Assembly (NCBI GenBank): GCA_946220865.1
Contig: CAMJYM010000003.1
Coordinates: forward strand, 1-64,000
Direction: 5' to 3'
From: an uncultured Clostridia bacterium
GTDB taxonomy: Bacteria > Bacillota > Clostridia > Saccharofermentanales > DTU023
DNA: 64,000 nucleotides
The stretch's first letter is position 1. Each line of letters begins with the position of its first letter. Of this stretch, positions 34,005 through 41,835 are shown in pieces. The notes under the pieces were generated by a model that saw only the letters and a list, made by a program, of their open reading frames with translations, made no database searches and was not told the DNA's origin. A program made the translations under genes and the position numbers.

Positions 34005-35678
34005 GTGAACATATTCAGGGAGAAAATCAGAGAAGTCGTGGCCTCGGTGTTTCCGGTTGCAGGCTTCGTGCTTATCCTGCAGCTGCTCTTTCGACCGATG
34101 AGCGGCCTGGAGACGGGGCGTTTTATCTTCGCCAGCCTGCTGATTATCGGCGGCCTTGCGCTTTTTCTCCTGGGCATCGATCTGAGCATCACCCCCATGG
34201 GCAATTCCATGGGCCGCGGTCTGGTCAAAAGCCGCAATATACCGATTATTCTGTTCGCCGCTTTTATTCTCGGCTTTCTCATCAACGCGGCCGAGCCGGA
34301 TTTGCTGATCCTCGCTCAGAGTATTGACGCGGTCAGCGGTGGCCAGCTCCCCTATCTGCAACTCATCATCACCGTTTCGCTCGGGGTTGGCCTCATCGTC
34401 ATGGTCGGCTTTGTGCGCCTGCTGCGCAGCTTGCCGCTGAAATATCTCTTTGCTGTGATTTACGGCCTTATTTTGATTCTTGCCCTGCTCGGTCCGGGCG
34501 AATATCTGGCCATCGCTTTCGATGCCTCCGGGGCAACGACAGGCGCCATTACAACGCCCTTTCTGCTCGCCCTTTCAGCCGGTCTGGCCGTGCTCTCGCA
34601 CCGCTCGTCCGAGGCGGGTGTCGGAGAAAGTTTCGGCATGGTGGGACTTGCTTCCAGCGGGGCCATTCTGGCTGTCCTGCTCCTCGGCTTAATTCGAGGC
34701 GGCGGCGCTCTCCAGGGAGGGTCCATCGAACTCAGTCAAGCTGGCGAGAGATTCTTCGATCCTTTTGTACAAATCATCCGTCCCCATGTCAAGGATGCTC
34801 TACTGGCCATCTTGCCTCTTACCCTGATCTTCCTCTTCATCAATAAACTCACACGTGACATGAAACGCCGCCAGTTGCGGAGGGTTTATAAAGGCCTGAT
34901 CTATTGCATCCTCGGCCTCAGCATTTTCACAGTGGCGGTCAACGGGAGCTTCATGGAGGCCGGGCAGCGGGTAGGACAGACCATGGCCAGTCTGGACAAA
35001 CCTTACCTGCTTGTGCTCATCGGCTTCTTTCTGGGCATGACCGTAGTTCTGGCTGAACCGGCGGTCCATGTACTCACTCAGCAGATCGAAAAGGAAACCG
35101 GCGGCTTTATTCCCCGAAAACTCGTTCTTATCTTTCTGAGCGGAGGCGTGGCTATCGGCGTTTCCCTGGCCATGCTGCGCCTGATTCTGCCAGGCCTGCA
35201 GCTCTGGCACCTGCTGCTTCCCGCCTATGTGGCAGCACTCATCATGAGCTGGTTCTCCGACGAGCTTTTTGTCGGCATCGCCTTTGACTCCGGCGGTGTA
35301 GTCTCCGGACCCATGACTGCAACTTTCGTCCTTGCCTTTACCCAGGGTGCCGCTTCCGTAAGCCCTGGAGCCAATGTGATTCTCGATGGTTTTGGCGTCA
35401 TCGCCCTCGTCGCCATGACGCCACTGCTTTCATTGCAAATTCTCGGTCTCATCTATCAGCAGCGCTCAGCCAGGTCGAGACGGATGGCAGCAGCTGAGCA
35501 TCAGGCGCTCGAAGCGGCTAACGAGAAAAAGGATCGTTCCACGCTCAGCGAGTCTCAGACAACGACGCCGGGTGAAATTGAAACTCCCGATCAAACCGCT
35601 GTGAAGCAGCCTGGCAAGACCACGACTCAGTATGAAACCGTACCCCAGCAGGAAGAAGAGAAAGGAAATCCCTCATGA
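34005..35678 (+). CDS. DUF1538 integral membrane protein, putative transporter
   Basis: 557 residues, about 12-14 membrane spans in two homologous halves. The first half has FDASGATTGAITTPFLLALSAG and the second FDSGGVVSGPMTATFVLAFTQG, a duplicated motif that probably forms the substrate path. The last 80 residues (after about 480) are a hydrophilic Glu/Thr/Gln-rich cytoplasmic tail. DUF1538 proteins are uncharacterised; the pairing with PII-like genes suggests a transporter gated by a PII protein, by analogy with AmtB-GlnK and SbtA-SbtB. Starts with GTG after GAGGAGAG. Its stop overlaps the next start by four bases. Confidence 0.88.
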   Translation: MNIFREKIREVVASVFPVAGFVLILQLLFRPMSGLETGRFIFASLLIIGGLALFLLGIDLSITPMGNSMGRGLVKSRNIPIILFAAFILGFLINAAEPDLLILAQSIDAVSGGQLPYLQLIITVSLGVGLIVMVGFVRLLRSLPLKYLFAVIYGLILILALLGPGEYLAIAFDASGATTGAITTPFLLALSAGLAVLSHRSSEAGVGESFGMVGLASSGAILAVLLLGLIRGGGALQGGSIELSQAGERFFDPFVQIIRPHVKDALLAILPLTLIFLFINKLTRDMKRRQLRRVYKGLIYCILGLSIFTVAVNGSFMEAGQRVGQTMASLDKPYLLVLIGFFLGMTVVLAEPAVHVLTQQIEKETGGFIPRKLVLIFLSGGVAIGVSLAMLRLILPGLQLWHLLLPAYVAALIMSWFSDELFVGIAFDSGGVVSGPMTATFVLAFTQGAASVSPGANVILDGFGVIALVAMTPLLSLQILGLIYQQRSARSRRMAAAEHQALEAANEKKDRSTLSESQTTTPGEIETPDQTAVKQPGKTTTQYETVPQQEEEKGNPS

Positions 35679-36376
35679 ATGCAGAACAACACACTTCCCC
35701 TCTTAATGAATGGGCTCCCGATGAAGCGCTGGAACTGTTGGTCTTTATTGTGAATCATGGCCGTGGAGAGGCCATTTTACAGCATTTGCGCGAGCATTTT
35801 GACACCGGTGCAACACTCATGCCGGCTTATGGCACAAGGCCAAATAAAGTCCTGAGATTTCTCGCACTGGACGAAGTGCGGAAGGATGTGCTCCTGCTGA
35901 TTTGTCCTGAGGCACGCAGCACAGAGATGATTCGGTCGGTGAAACAGGTCTTTCATCTGGAAAAAGCGAACAGCGGCATCGGTTTTACCATCCCGCTCAG
36001 TGAGGCACTGGGGCTGCACCAGCAAAAGGAGCGCTCGGCAAAGCTCAGTATCCCTGACGACAAGATCCACTATGTCGCTCTTTGCACGATCCTTGAGCGG
36101 GGGCTGGGCGAAGAAGCGGTTGACGTCGCCCGGGAGGTCGGCGCCAGGGGAGCTACCGTGATTGAAGCCCGGGGCAGTGCGCAGCGAATCAGTCAGGATT
36201 TTGCTTTTGAAATCGAAGATCAGAAGGATTTTCTTCTGATGATCCTCAGAAAAGAGCAGCTGGAAACCGTACAAAAGGCCCTTTCCAACCATTTCAGCAT
36301 GTCAGAAGCCAACAGTGGCATCACTTTTTCTTACCCTCTCAACAAAGTCATCGGCCTTTACGGACAGGAGGACTGA
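35675..36376 (+). CDS. Double-domain PII-like regulatory protein
   Basis: 233 residues made of two PII (GlnB-like) domains in tandem. Each domain has the beta-alpha-beta core: ELLVFIVNHGRGEAILQHL and VALCTILERGLGEEAVDVA begin the two, and both end in a segment of the type NSGI-F-PL-ALGL (SGIGFTIPLSEALGL and SGITFSYPLNKVIGL). The usual T-loop sequence and uridylylation tyrosine are not seen, so the ligand may differ from that of GlnB. The start overlaps the DUF1538 stop (ATGA), so the two are co-translated and probably partners. The product is likely cytoplasmic. Confidence 0.85.
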   Translation: MNAEQHTSPLNEWAPDEALELLVFIVNHGRGEAILQHLREHFDTGATLMPAYGTRPNKVLRFLALDEVRKDVLLLICPEARSTEMIRSVKQVFHLEKANSGIGFTIPLSEALGLHQQKERSAKLSIPDDKIHYVALCTILERGLGEEAVDVAREVGARGATVIEARGSAQRISQDFAFEIEDQKDFLLMILRKEQLETVQKALSNHFSMSEANSGITFSYPLNKVIGLYGQED

Positions 36377-36416
36377 AAAGCTTCCGAGCAGCTGCTTTTA
36401 AAAAAGGAGGACGACA

Positions 36417-36722
36417 ATGTATCAGGCCATTCATCTTATTATTCAACCCCACGACCTCGACAGGGCTCTGGCCATCGCTCATGCTGCAGGCGCTAACGGC
36501 GCCAGCATTATTCCGGCACGTGGAGCCGGGCGACATCAGGCGGGCAAAATTCTCTCCGTCCCTGTAGACGAACGCATGCTCTTTGTTCTCATTATTGTCC
36601 CCGAAGAACGTGTGGAGGCCATCGTGCACAATCTTCATGAGGAACTGAAGATTGATGAGCCGGGACAGGGCGTTATTATGGTGAGCCCTCTCTGTTCGGT
36701 CAGTGGACTTGTTGAGTCCTGA
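36417..36722 (+). CDS. Single-domain PII-like protein
   Basis: 101 residues, one PII domain: MYQAIHLIIQPHDLDRALAIA, the GANGASIIPARGAGRHQAG turn that replaces the T-loop, LFVLIIVPEERVEAIVHNL and the end GQGVIMVSPLCSVSGL. It lies 40 bases after the double-PII gene with AAAGGAGGA before the ATG, third gene of the DUF1538 operon. It may form a trimer alone or mix with the double-domain protein. The ligand is unknown. Confidence 0.85.
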   Translation: MYQAIHLIIQPHDLDRALAIAHAAGANGASIIPARGAGRHQAGKILSVPVDERMLFVLIIVPEERVEAIVHNLHEELKIDEPGQGVIMVSPLCSVSGLVES

Positions 36723-36798
36723 GGCAGGTCAGAGTTTTCATTCAGTCCTGAGGCCGTACTTGTTCAAACTGAAAAGCTTTCGACTTCAGTCCTGAGGC
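36715..36798 (+). repeat. Repeat of the PII gene end
   Basis: AGTCCTGAGGC occurs at 36715-36725, where its TGA is the stop of the PII gene, and again at 36744-36754 and 36788-36798. The second and third copies lie in the gap before the FMN riboswitch, so the end of the gene has been duplicated outward. Confidence 0.6.
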
Positions 36799-36803
36799 CG
36801 GAT

Positions 36804-36832
36804 TTGCACAGGACAGAAAAAAGTTTTAGAAT
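36804..36832 (+). promoter_or_regulatory. Promoter of the ribU transcript
   Basis: TTGCAC at 36804-36809 and TAGAAT at 36827-36832 with a 17-base spacer. Transcription would start near 36839, right at the FMN riboswitch. Confidence 0.65.
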
Positions 36833-36840
36833 AGGACTGT

Positions 36841-36962
36841 TTTCGGGGCAGGGTGAAATTCCCTACCGGCGGTGAAGCCTCAGGGCTAAGTCCGCGAACC
36901 TCCGCAAGGAGGCCGAGAGGGTGCAATTCCCTCACCGACGGTACAGTCCGGATGAAAGAAAA
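36841..36962 (+). ncRNA. FMN riboswitch (RFN element)
   Basis: All hallmark blocks are present in order: GGGGCAGGGTGAAATTCCC, CCGGCGGT, AGTCCGCGAACC, GAGGGTGCAATTCCCTC, ACCGACGGT and ACAGTCCGGATGAAAGAA. It binds flavin mononucleotide and, with the hairpin downstream, should stop ribU transcription when FMN is plentiful. Confidence 0.97.
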
Positions 36963-36984
36963 CAAAACAGCTAAGCTGTGTCGT

Positions 36985-37006
36985 GCCCCGTTCGGGGCTT
37001 TTTTTA
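36985..37006 (+). terminator. Riboswitch-controlled terminator
   Basis: GCCCC at 36985-36989 and GGGGC at 36994-36998 with a GTTC loop, then TTTTTTTT. It is the expression platform of the FMN riboswitch, ahead of the ribU ribosome binding site (AAAGGAGATC at 37016-37025). Confidence 0.9.
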
Positions 37007-37032
37007 TGCCCAGAGAAAGGAGATCTGTTTCC

Positions 37033-37710
37033 ATGTTGAACAAAAGTAACGAGCAAGTCATTTGCGAGAGTAAAAACGTGAGCCAGGAAGGTTTTACGGC
37101 TGAAGACAGTTCGGTCATGCAGAGTCATCAGCTGCACGTTAAATGGATCGCCAAAGTGGCTTTGCTCTCAGCCATTGCCTATGTCCTCATGATGCTGGAA
37201 TTCCCTCTGCCGCTGATGCCGGATTTTCTCAAGTTTGACTTCAGTGAAATCGCTTCGCTGCTCGCCGCCTTCAGCATGGGGCCTCTGGCCGGCGTGATGG
37301 TCTGCCTGCTGAAAAACCTGCTGCATCTCCCTTTCAGCAATACCATGATGATTGGCGAGCTGGCCAATTTTCTGATAGGCGCTGCCTTTGTGGGCACGGC
37401 CGGTCTCATTTACAGCCGACATAAGACAAAAAAAGCGGCCATGCTGAGTATGGCCGCCGGAACCGTTGCCATGACGCTTGTGGGTTCTCTCTTTAATTTA
37501 TGGATCAACATTCCCTTTTACGTTCAGGTGATGGGCTTTCCCCTCGAGGCCATCATTGGCCTCTCCCAGGCAGCTGGTAATACCCTTGTTCACGATATGA
37601 GCAGCCTGATTCTCTGGGTCTTTGTCCCGTTTAACCTTTTTAAGGGCGGCCTCATTTCTGTCCTGGTCAGTCTGATGTACAAAAAAGTCAGCCCGCTGCT
37701 GCACAGCTGA
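37033..37710 (+). CDS. ribU: Riboflavin ECF transporter S component RibU
   Basis: Membrane substrate-binding subunit of an energy-coupling-factor transporter for riboflavin; needs EcfA, EcfA' and EcfT, not in this window. 225 residues from ATG 37033; the first 40 are hydrophilic, then six spans. ECF S motifs include KVALLSAIAYVLMMLEFPLP, FDFSEIASLLAAFSMGPLAG and LKNLLHLPFSNTMMIGELANF. The open frame reaches back into the riboswitch, but the start with AAAGGAGATC is correct. The FMN riboswitch upstream supports riboflavin as the substrate. Confidence 0.95.
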   Translation: MLNKSNEQVICESKNVSQEGFTAEDSSVMQSHQLHVKWIAKVALLSAIAYVLMMLEFPLPLMPDFLKFDFSEIASLLAAFSMGPLAGVMVCLLKNLLHLPFSNTMMIGELANFLIGAAFVGTAGLIYSRHKTKKAAMLSMAAGTVAMTLVGSLFNLWINIPFYVQVMGFPLEAIIGLSQAAGNTLVHDMSSLILWVFVPFNLFKGGLISVLVSLMYKKVSPLLHS

Positions 37711-37758
37711 AAACCACGTGACCCTCAACGGATGTCACCGCCTTACGGCACAAAATTT

Positions 37759-37790
37759 CTAAGCCCTGCTGCAAAGTCAACAGGGCTTAG
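37759..37790 (-). terminator. Probable terminator of nnrDE
   Basis: CTAAGCCCTG at 37759-37768 and CAGGGCTTAG at 37781-37790 form a 10-base-pair stem; on the minus strand it is followed by AAATTTTG. The T run is weak, so termination may be partial. Confidence 0.55.
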
Positions 37791-37864
37791 GATTCTGATG
37801 AATGTGGCACAGAAAAAAAGCATTTTCGGCGGCGACTGCTGCAAAGTGAAGAGGGCTCAGGCTC
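37764..37864. repeat. Duplicated end of nnrDE
   Basis: A roughly 30-base block containing CTGCTGCAAAGT occurs at about 37764-37794 and again at 37834-37864 (70 bases apart). The second copy overlaps the last codons and stop of the NAD(P)HX repair gene. One copy has evolved or kept the terminator-like stem. Confidence 0.55.
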
Positions 37865-39431
37865 CTAATTGCCGGATCACCCGAGCTGCATAAAGGGCTA
37901 AATCCGCTGAACGGACACTGGCACTGCCCTTCTTGGCCGCAGCCTGAACCGCAGCTTTACCATGGACATAAGCGCCCAGAACAGCCGCCATGGCCAGGCT
38001 CATCCCACGGGCGGCAAAACCTGAGATAAGCCCTGTTAAGACGTCACCACTTCCTGCTCGGGAGAGCGCCGCAGAGGCAATGGGCAGAACAAAAGCCCGT
38101 CCATCCGGCAGGGCTATCACGGTACAGGCCCCTTTCAGCAGCACGATGGCCGCGAAGCGTGCGGCCATTTCCCGGGCTGTTTCCACGCGATCGTGCTTCA
38201 TCCGGGGAAGCAGATCCGGGCAGAGACGAGCGGCTTCTCCAGGATGTGGTGTCAGAAGGACGGAGCCTTCTCCAAGTCGTTCAGCCCTCTTTCTCAGAAG
38301 GCCCGCAGCATCAGGGCAGGCGGCGAGCACATTAATGGCGTCGGCATCGAGCACCAGAGGCTTGTCCCCCTCGATAAGCTCAAGGAGCTTCGTCATGCGG
38401 GATCGCCTCTGTCCCCAGGCCGGGCCAGCAGCCATCACTGTGGCTGCAGCGGCCGCATCCTTTCCGGTGATCGTTTCCGGGAAATCGCAGATGATCGAAG
38501 GCTCAAGCTCTTTATCCGTACTCAGGTAGAGATAGCCTGGTCCCGTCACGAGGGCTGCTTCCAGACAGAGGCGCAGGCCTCCGGGCATCTCAGGGCAACC
38601 CGCGAAAAGGGCAAGCCTTCCCCGCTCTCCTTTATGGCCAAAATTGTTTTCCTGAGGCAGGAGCGCTTTCGCCATAGCTAAATTGATGAGGCGCAGGTGA
38701 TTTTCACTTAGAGCGAGCGCTTCTTCCGTCAGAGGCAGGCCGATCGGCAGGACTTCAACGCGACCGGCAAAGGCAGCTCCCGGCATATTGCAGAGGCCCG
38801 TTTTCGTCAGCACAAAAGAGAGAGTCAGATCGGCTTTGACGACGGCAGGATCCACACCACCGCTCGTTGCCTCCACCCCGGCAGGGAGATCCAGGGAGAT
38901 CACGCGGCTCCCCTGCTTCTGCCACGCTCTGAGCTGGACGGAGGCCTGAGCCATCGCAGCATTTAAGGGTCGTTCGAGGGTAAAACCCGTGCCAAGCATC
39001 CCTTCAATGATGAAATCAGGACGTTCCAGCTCGTTCCAGAAGTCAGCAGATTCTTCAGCGGGAAAAATGGGCAGGCCCATACGGGCCGCCGCCGACCGCA
39101 TCGTTTCAGCTTCTTCGCCCAGAGACTTCTGCGGGCAGAAGTCAATCACGGTGATTTGCGAGCTGAGACTTAAAAGCTGCCGGGCAAGCGCCCAGGCGTC
39201 TCCTCCGTTCATGCCGGGTCCTGCAAGCAGGAGAATCTTCGATTCAGGGTGAAGAACCTGCAAGCGTAAAAAATGAAAAGCGGCTGCCGCTGCCTGTTCC
39301 ATGAGGAGCAGGAGGGGCAGGCCGCTTTTTTCGACCCAGTAATGATCAAGCGCGCGTTGTTCCTGACGACCCAGGGCACGCTCTCCAAGCTGGAAAATAT
39401 CTTCCGGAAAAATGGTTTCTGTGGACGTCAT
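37857..39431 (-). CDS. nnrDE: Bifunctional NAD(P)HX epimerase / ADP-dependent dehydratase
   Basis: Repairs hydrated NADH and NADPH. 524 residues: the N-terminal epimerase domain (YjeF-N) has GPGMNGGDAWALARQL near 92-107 and ISLDLPAGVEATSGG; the C-terminal dehydratase (carbohydrate-kinase fold) has GHKGERGRLALFAGC, PLVLDADAIN, LLTPHPGEAARL and the nucleotide-site motif SRAGSGDVLTGLISG. The NGGDA in place of NGGDG in the epimerase is a minor variation. The fused arrangement is usual in bacteria. It precedes trxA's 3' end by 24 bases and follows it in the same direction. Confidence 0.95.
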   Translation of the reverse strand: MTSTETIFPEDIFQLGERALGRQEQRALDHYWVEKSGLPLLLLMEQAAAAAFHFLRLQVLHPESKILLLAGPGMNGGDAWALARQLLSLSSQITVIDFCPQKSLGEEAETMRSAAARMGLPIFPAEESADFWNELERPDFIIEGMLGTGFTLERPLNAAMAQASVQLRAWQKQGSRVISLDLPAGVEATSGGVDPAVVKADLTLSFVLTKTGLCNMPGAAFAGRVEVLPIGLPLTEEALALSENHLRLINLAMAKALLPQENNFGHKGERGRLALFAGCPEMPGGLRLCLEAALVTGPGYLYLSTDKELEPSIICDFPETITGKDAAAAATVMAAGPAWGQRRSRMTKLLELIEGDKPLVLDADAINVLAACPDAAGLLRKRAERLGEGSVLLTPHPGEAARLCPDLLPRMKHDRVETAREMAARFAAIVLLKGACTVIALPDGRAFVLPIASAALSRAGSGDVLTGLISGFAARGMSLAMAAVLGAYVHGKAAVQAAAKKGSASVRSADLALYAARVIRQLGA

Positions 39432-39455
39432 CGCAGGACTCCGAAAAGAATAAAC

Positions 39456-39779
39456 TCAGGCTTCCAGCACCTGCTTGAGAGCTGCTTCGAGTTCCTCATA
39501 GGGACGAGCTCCCACCAGTTTATTCACGACCTCTCCGCCTTTGAAAATGTAGAGCGTGGGAATGCTCATCACACGAAACTTTTCCGCGAGACCGGACTGT
39601 TCATCAACATTGATTTTGCCAACATCCACCTGTCCCTCAAAGGTCTCAGAAAGTTTATCCACAACCGGGGAAACCATGCGGCAGGGACCGCACCAGCTTG
39701 CCCAGAAATCAACCAGAACGGGCTTCTCATTTTTTTCCACGAATTCGCTAAAGTTTTTTTCAGTAATTTCAGTCGTCAT
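39456..39779 (-). CDS. trxA: Thioredoxin
   Basis: Cytoplasmic disulfide reductant, 107 residues from ATG 39779 (MTTEITEKNF). Active site WCGPC with C30 and C33, followed by FRVMSIPTLYIFKGGE with the cis-proline. GGAGGG precedes the ATG; the open frame to 39920 is rejected. The minus strand upstream has TATAAT near 39885-39890, a likely -10. Probably co-transcribed with nnrDE. Confidence 0.97.
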   Translation of the reverse strand: MTTEITEKNFSEFVEKNEKPVLVDFWASWCGPCRMVSPVVDKLSETFEGQVDVGKINVDEQSGLAEKFRVMSIPTLYIFKGGEVVNKLVGARPYEELEAALKQVLEA

Positions 39780-40235
39780 TTTTCCCTCCACGTGATGCAT
39801 CAGCCGGACCTGGCGTCTCAGATAAGAGAGGCGGTTCCTAAGTCCGTGACTGTATGGACTTTTGTCCAAGTCTTTTGCTGCGCTTATTATAGATGCCAAA
39901 GCTTGAAAACACAGTAACAATAGATACCTGTCCTTTAGCCCTGAAGAGCAAAGTGAATGTAAGGTTAAAGAAGAAAAGCAGTTTCGGTCAGCCTTGCCGA
40001 AACTGCTCTTTTGGAGGAGAAAGTATGAAAGAAGGACTTGCCTTCATCAGCTCTTCGAGATGATTATAAAGGTTGAAAATGACGAAGGTGCTAAGAAAGT
40101 GTAAACGATATGAAAACAAACAGAAAAGCAGAGAAAAACAGCAGCGTTGGGAAAGCTTGATTTCAGGCACAGAATCTTAGCTGGATCTCGCGGATCTCGT
40201 GCACAGATTTTTAAAGGAAAGAAAAAATCGAGAGC
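39780..40235. other. Intergenic region between the zinc-ribbon gene and trxA
   Basis: 456 bases. It holds the trxA promoter on the right-to-left strand, a stem-loop at 39977-40007 (AGCAGTTTCGG with CCGAAACTGCT) followed on the minus strand by TTTTC and on the plus strand by CTTTT, and otherwise A-rich sequence. The stem-loop probably terminates the zinc-ribbon protein gene, though it is about 230 bases past its stop. A GGAGGAGAAAGTATG sequence after it starts an open frame of only a dozen codons, which I do not call. Confidence 0.5.
39977..40012 (-). terminator. Stem-loop terminator, possibly bidirectional
   Basis: AGCAGTTTCGG (39977-39987) pairs perfectly with CCGAAACTGCT (39997-40007), 9-base loop; short T-rich runs lie on both sides. 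Confidence 0.6.
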
Positions 40236-41048
40236 TTATTCTGAAGCCCTGGCTGCGCTCGTCTCAGAGCTGTCGCTGTTCCCTTCAGGGCTTTTTTCAT
40301 CTGCCGGGGCTGCTGATGGCGTTGCCTCACGATAAGGCAATTCTTCAAGGTTCAATTCAGCACTTCCGTCCTGCCCGGAAATGTTCCAGCCACCCTGGGG
40401 GGTTGCAATGTGCAGTTTCACTGCTTTTCTTCCTGCATCGTCCTCTGACAGCGCCATGGTTTTGGCCCGGGAGCTGCAGTAGTCCTCAAAAAGTTTCTCC
40501 GCCTCTTTTTGCTCAATCGCCTTCGGCAGTGCAAGATAAACCTCATTATTATTCAAATTCTGAATATTGAAGTTTTCCCCCAGCTTCAGTTTAATATCAT
40601 CTCTTGCCGCAAAATCCTCAGCGATGGCCAGACGATAGCGGTCTCGGTGCAGAGTAAAGGGCAGGCAGAGAACCAGCGTCAGAAGAATGACACCCGCAAA
40701 TAGCAGGGTAAGCAAGAGGATCTTCCGCGGGCCGAGATCAAGGCTGGGGACTTTCGTTGTCGGCCTGACATAAACGGGCGCTGGATCAGCTGAAGCTGTA
40801 CTGGAGGCTGTTTTTTGCGGAGCAGAGAGATGAACATGGGAACGGCTGGGCACCGGGTCAAGACAGGGCCCCTCGTATTTTGGCTGAGGAAGATTCGGAA
40901 AGGTATATTCTCCAGCATCCTTATAAAGTTCAAACGCTTTGGCGTTATCAAAAACCGCGTCACAATAGAGGCAATGTCCTTTTTCCTGCTCAGAATCCAG
41001 GATGAGAATGGAGCCGCAATTCGTGCAGCGGCCTTCTTGAAGCGCCAT
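40236..41048 (-). CDS. Zinc-ribbon membrane protein, unknown function
   Basis: 270 residues from ATG 41048. An N-terminal zinc ribbon (CTNCGSILILDSEQEKGHCLYC, cysteines at about 8, 11, 28 and 31) is followed by a Pro/Ser-rich linker, one membrane span at about 108-130 (ILLLTLLFAGVILLTLVLC) and an extracytoplasmic domain of about 110 residues ending in a Ser/Ala/Glu-rich tail. The layout cytoplasmic zinc ribbon - span - outside domain is common in Firmicutes, but I recognise no named family. GGGAGGT precedes the start; the ORF upstream extension of ten codons is rejected. It diverges from tadA. Confidence 0.75.
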   Translation of the reverse strand: MALQEGRCTNCGSILILDSEQEKGHCLYCDAVFDNAKAFELYKDAGEYTFPNLPQPKYEGPCLDPVPSRSHVHLSAPQKTASSTASADPAPVYVRPTTKVPSLDLGPRKILLLTLLFAGVILLTLVLCLPFTLHRDRYRLAIAEDFAARDDIKLKLGENFNIQNLNNNEVYLALPKAIEQKEAEKLFEDYCSSRAKTMALSEDDAGRKAVKLHIATPQGGWNISGQDGSAELNLEELPYREATPSAAPADEKSPEGNSDSSETSAARASE

Positions 41049-41187
41049 GGCGAGTACCTCCCTTTGAGCTTTCCTCAAGCTCTTTCACGTTGTATTATCA
41101 TAATAAAAATGTCAGCGTCCTGCAAGCGACAAAGCTCGTCGGCAAGCCACAGGGAAGCTCACATAAGTCAGGTATTCATGGTGAAAG

Positions 41188-41787
41188 ATGTGCCGTAAAG
41201 AAGATGAAAACATGCTGCGTCTCGCCCTGAGTGCAGCCGAAAAGGCCAAAGCTGCCGGAGAAGTGACCGTCAGCGATGAAAACATGATGCAGCTCGCTCT
41301 GAGTGCAGCCGAAAAAGCCGGCGCTGCCGGAGAAGTCCCTGTCGGCGCGGTCATTTGCCTTGACGGGCAAATTCTCGCCTGCTGTGGCAACCAGGTGGAA
41401 AGTACACAGGATCCTTCGGCTCATGCGGAGCTTTTGTGCATTCGCGAGGCCGCAGGCAAACTGCATAGTCGCTATCTGGATCGCTGCACTCTCTACGTGA
41501 CTCTTGAGCCCTGTCCGATGTGCGCCGGAGCTATTTTACAGAGTCATCTTCCGCGTCTCGTCTACGGCGCAGCCGATCCCAAAAGCGGAGCGATTCATTC
41601 TCGCCTGGCCACTTTTGAACTTGGCCTTCCCCATCACCCCGAGATCTGCAGCGGAGTTTTGGAGGAAGACTGTTCAAATATGCTAAAATCATTTTTCAGG
41701 ACTAAGCGGCGTATCAACAAAGCCGAGGGCAGTCGGAGTGTCAGAAAAGCACGCGCCATTGCTCTGCAGCAGGCCAGGGAAGAATAA
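41188..41787 (+). CDS. tadA: tRNA-specific adenosine deaminase TadA with duplicated N-terminal helix
   Basis: Converts A34 to inosine in tRNA-Arg(ACG). Zinc and catalytic residues: H79 and E81 (HAE) and C109, C112 (PCPMC); 199 residues in the longest form. TadA normally starts a few residues before the first helix, here DENMMQLALSAAEKAGAAGEVPVGAV at about 30. Instead, residues 6-29 are a second copy of that helix with few changes, encoded by a 72-base tandem duplication (41203-41346). The start may be ATG 41188 or ATG 41212; neither has a strong ribosome binding site. The C-terminal region after residue 170 (RTKRRINKAEGSRSVRK) is basic and probably binds tRNA. Confidence 0.93.
   Translation: MCRKEDENMLRLALSAAEKAKAAGEVTVSDENMMQLALSAAEKAGAAGEVPVGAVICLDGQILACCGNQVESTQDPSAHAELLCIREAAGKLHSRYLDRCTLYVTLEPCPMCAGAILQSHLPRLVYGAADPKSGAIHSRLATFELGLPHHPEICSGVLEEDCSNMLKSFFRTKRRINKAEGSRSVRKARAIALQQAREE
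41203..41346 (+). repeat. 72-base in-frame tandem duplication in tadA
   Basis: Units 41203-41274 and 41275-41346 both start GATGAAAACATG and share most bases (for example GAGTGCAGCCGAAAA and GCTGCCGGAGAAGT). The frame is preserved, adding 24 residues to TadA. Confidence 0.9.
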
Positions 41788-41835
41788 AAGCACAGGTCCT
41801 GGTTTTCCGGGGCGAAGCAGGAACAGGAAGAGAGC

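Noticed and set aside
39988..40170. 60-codon minus-strand frame next to the stem-loop before trxA
   Set aside because: It runs through the terminator-like stem and has no ribosome binding site.
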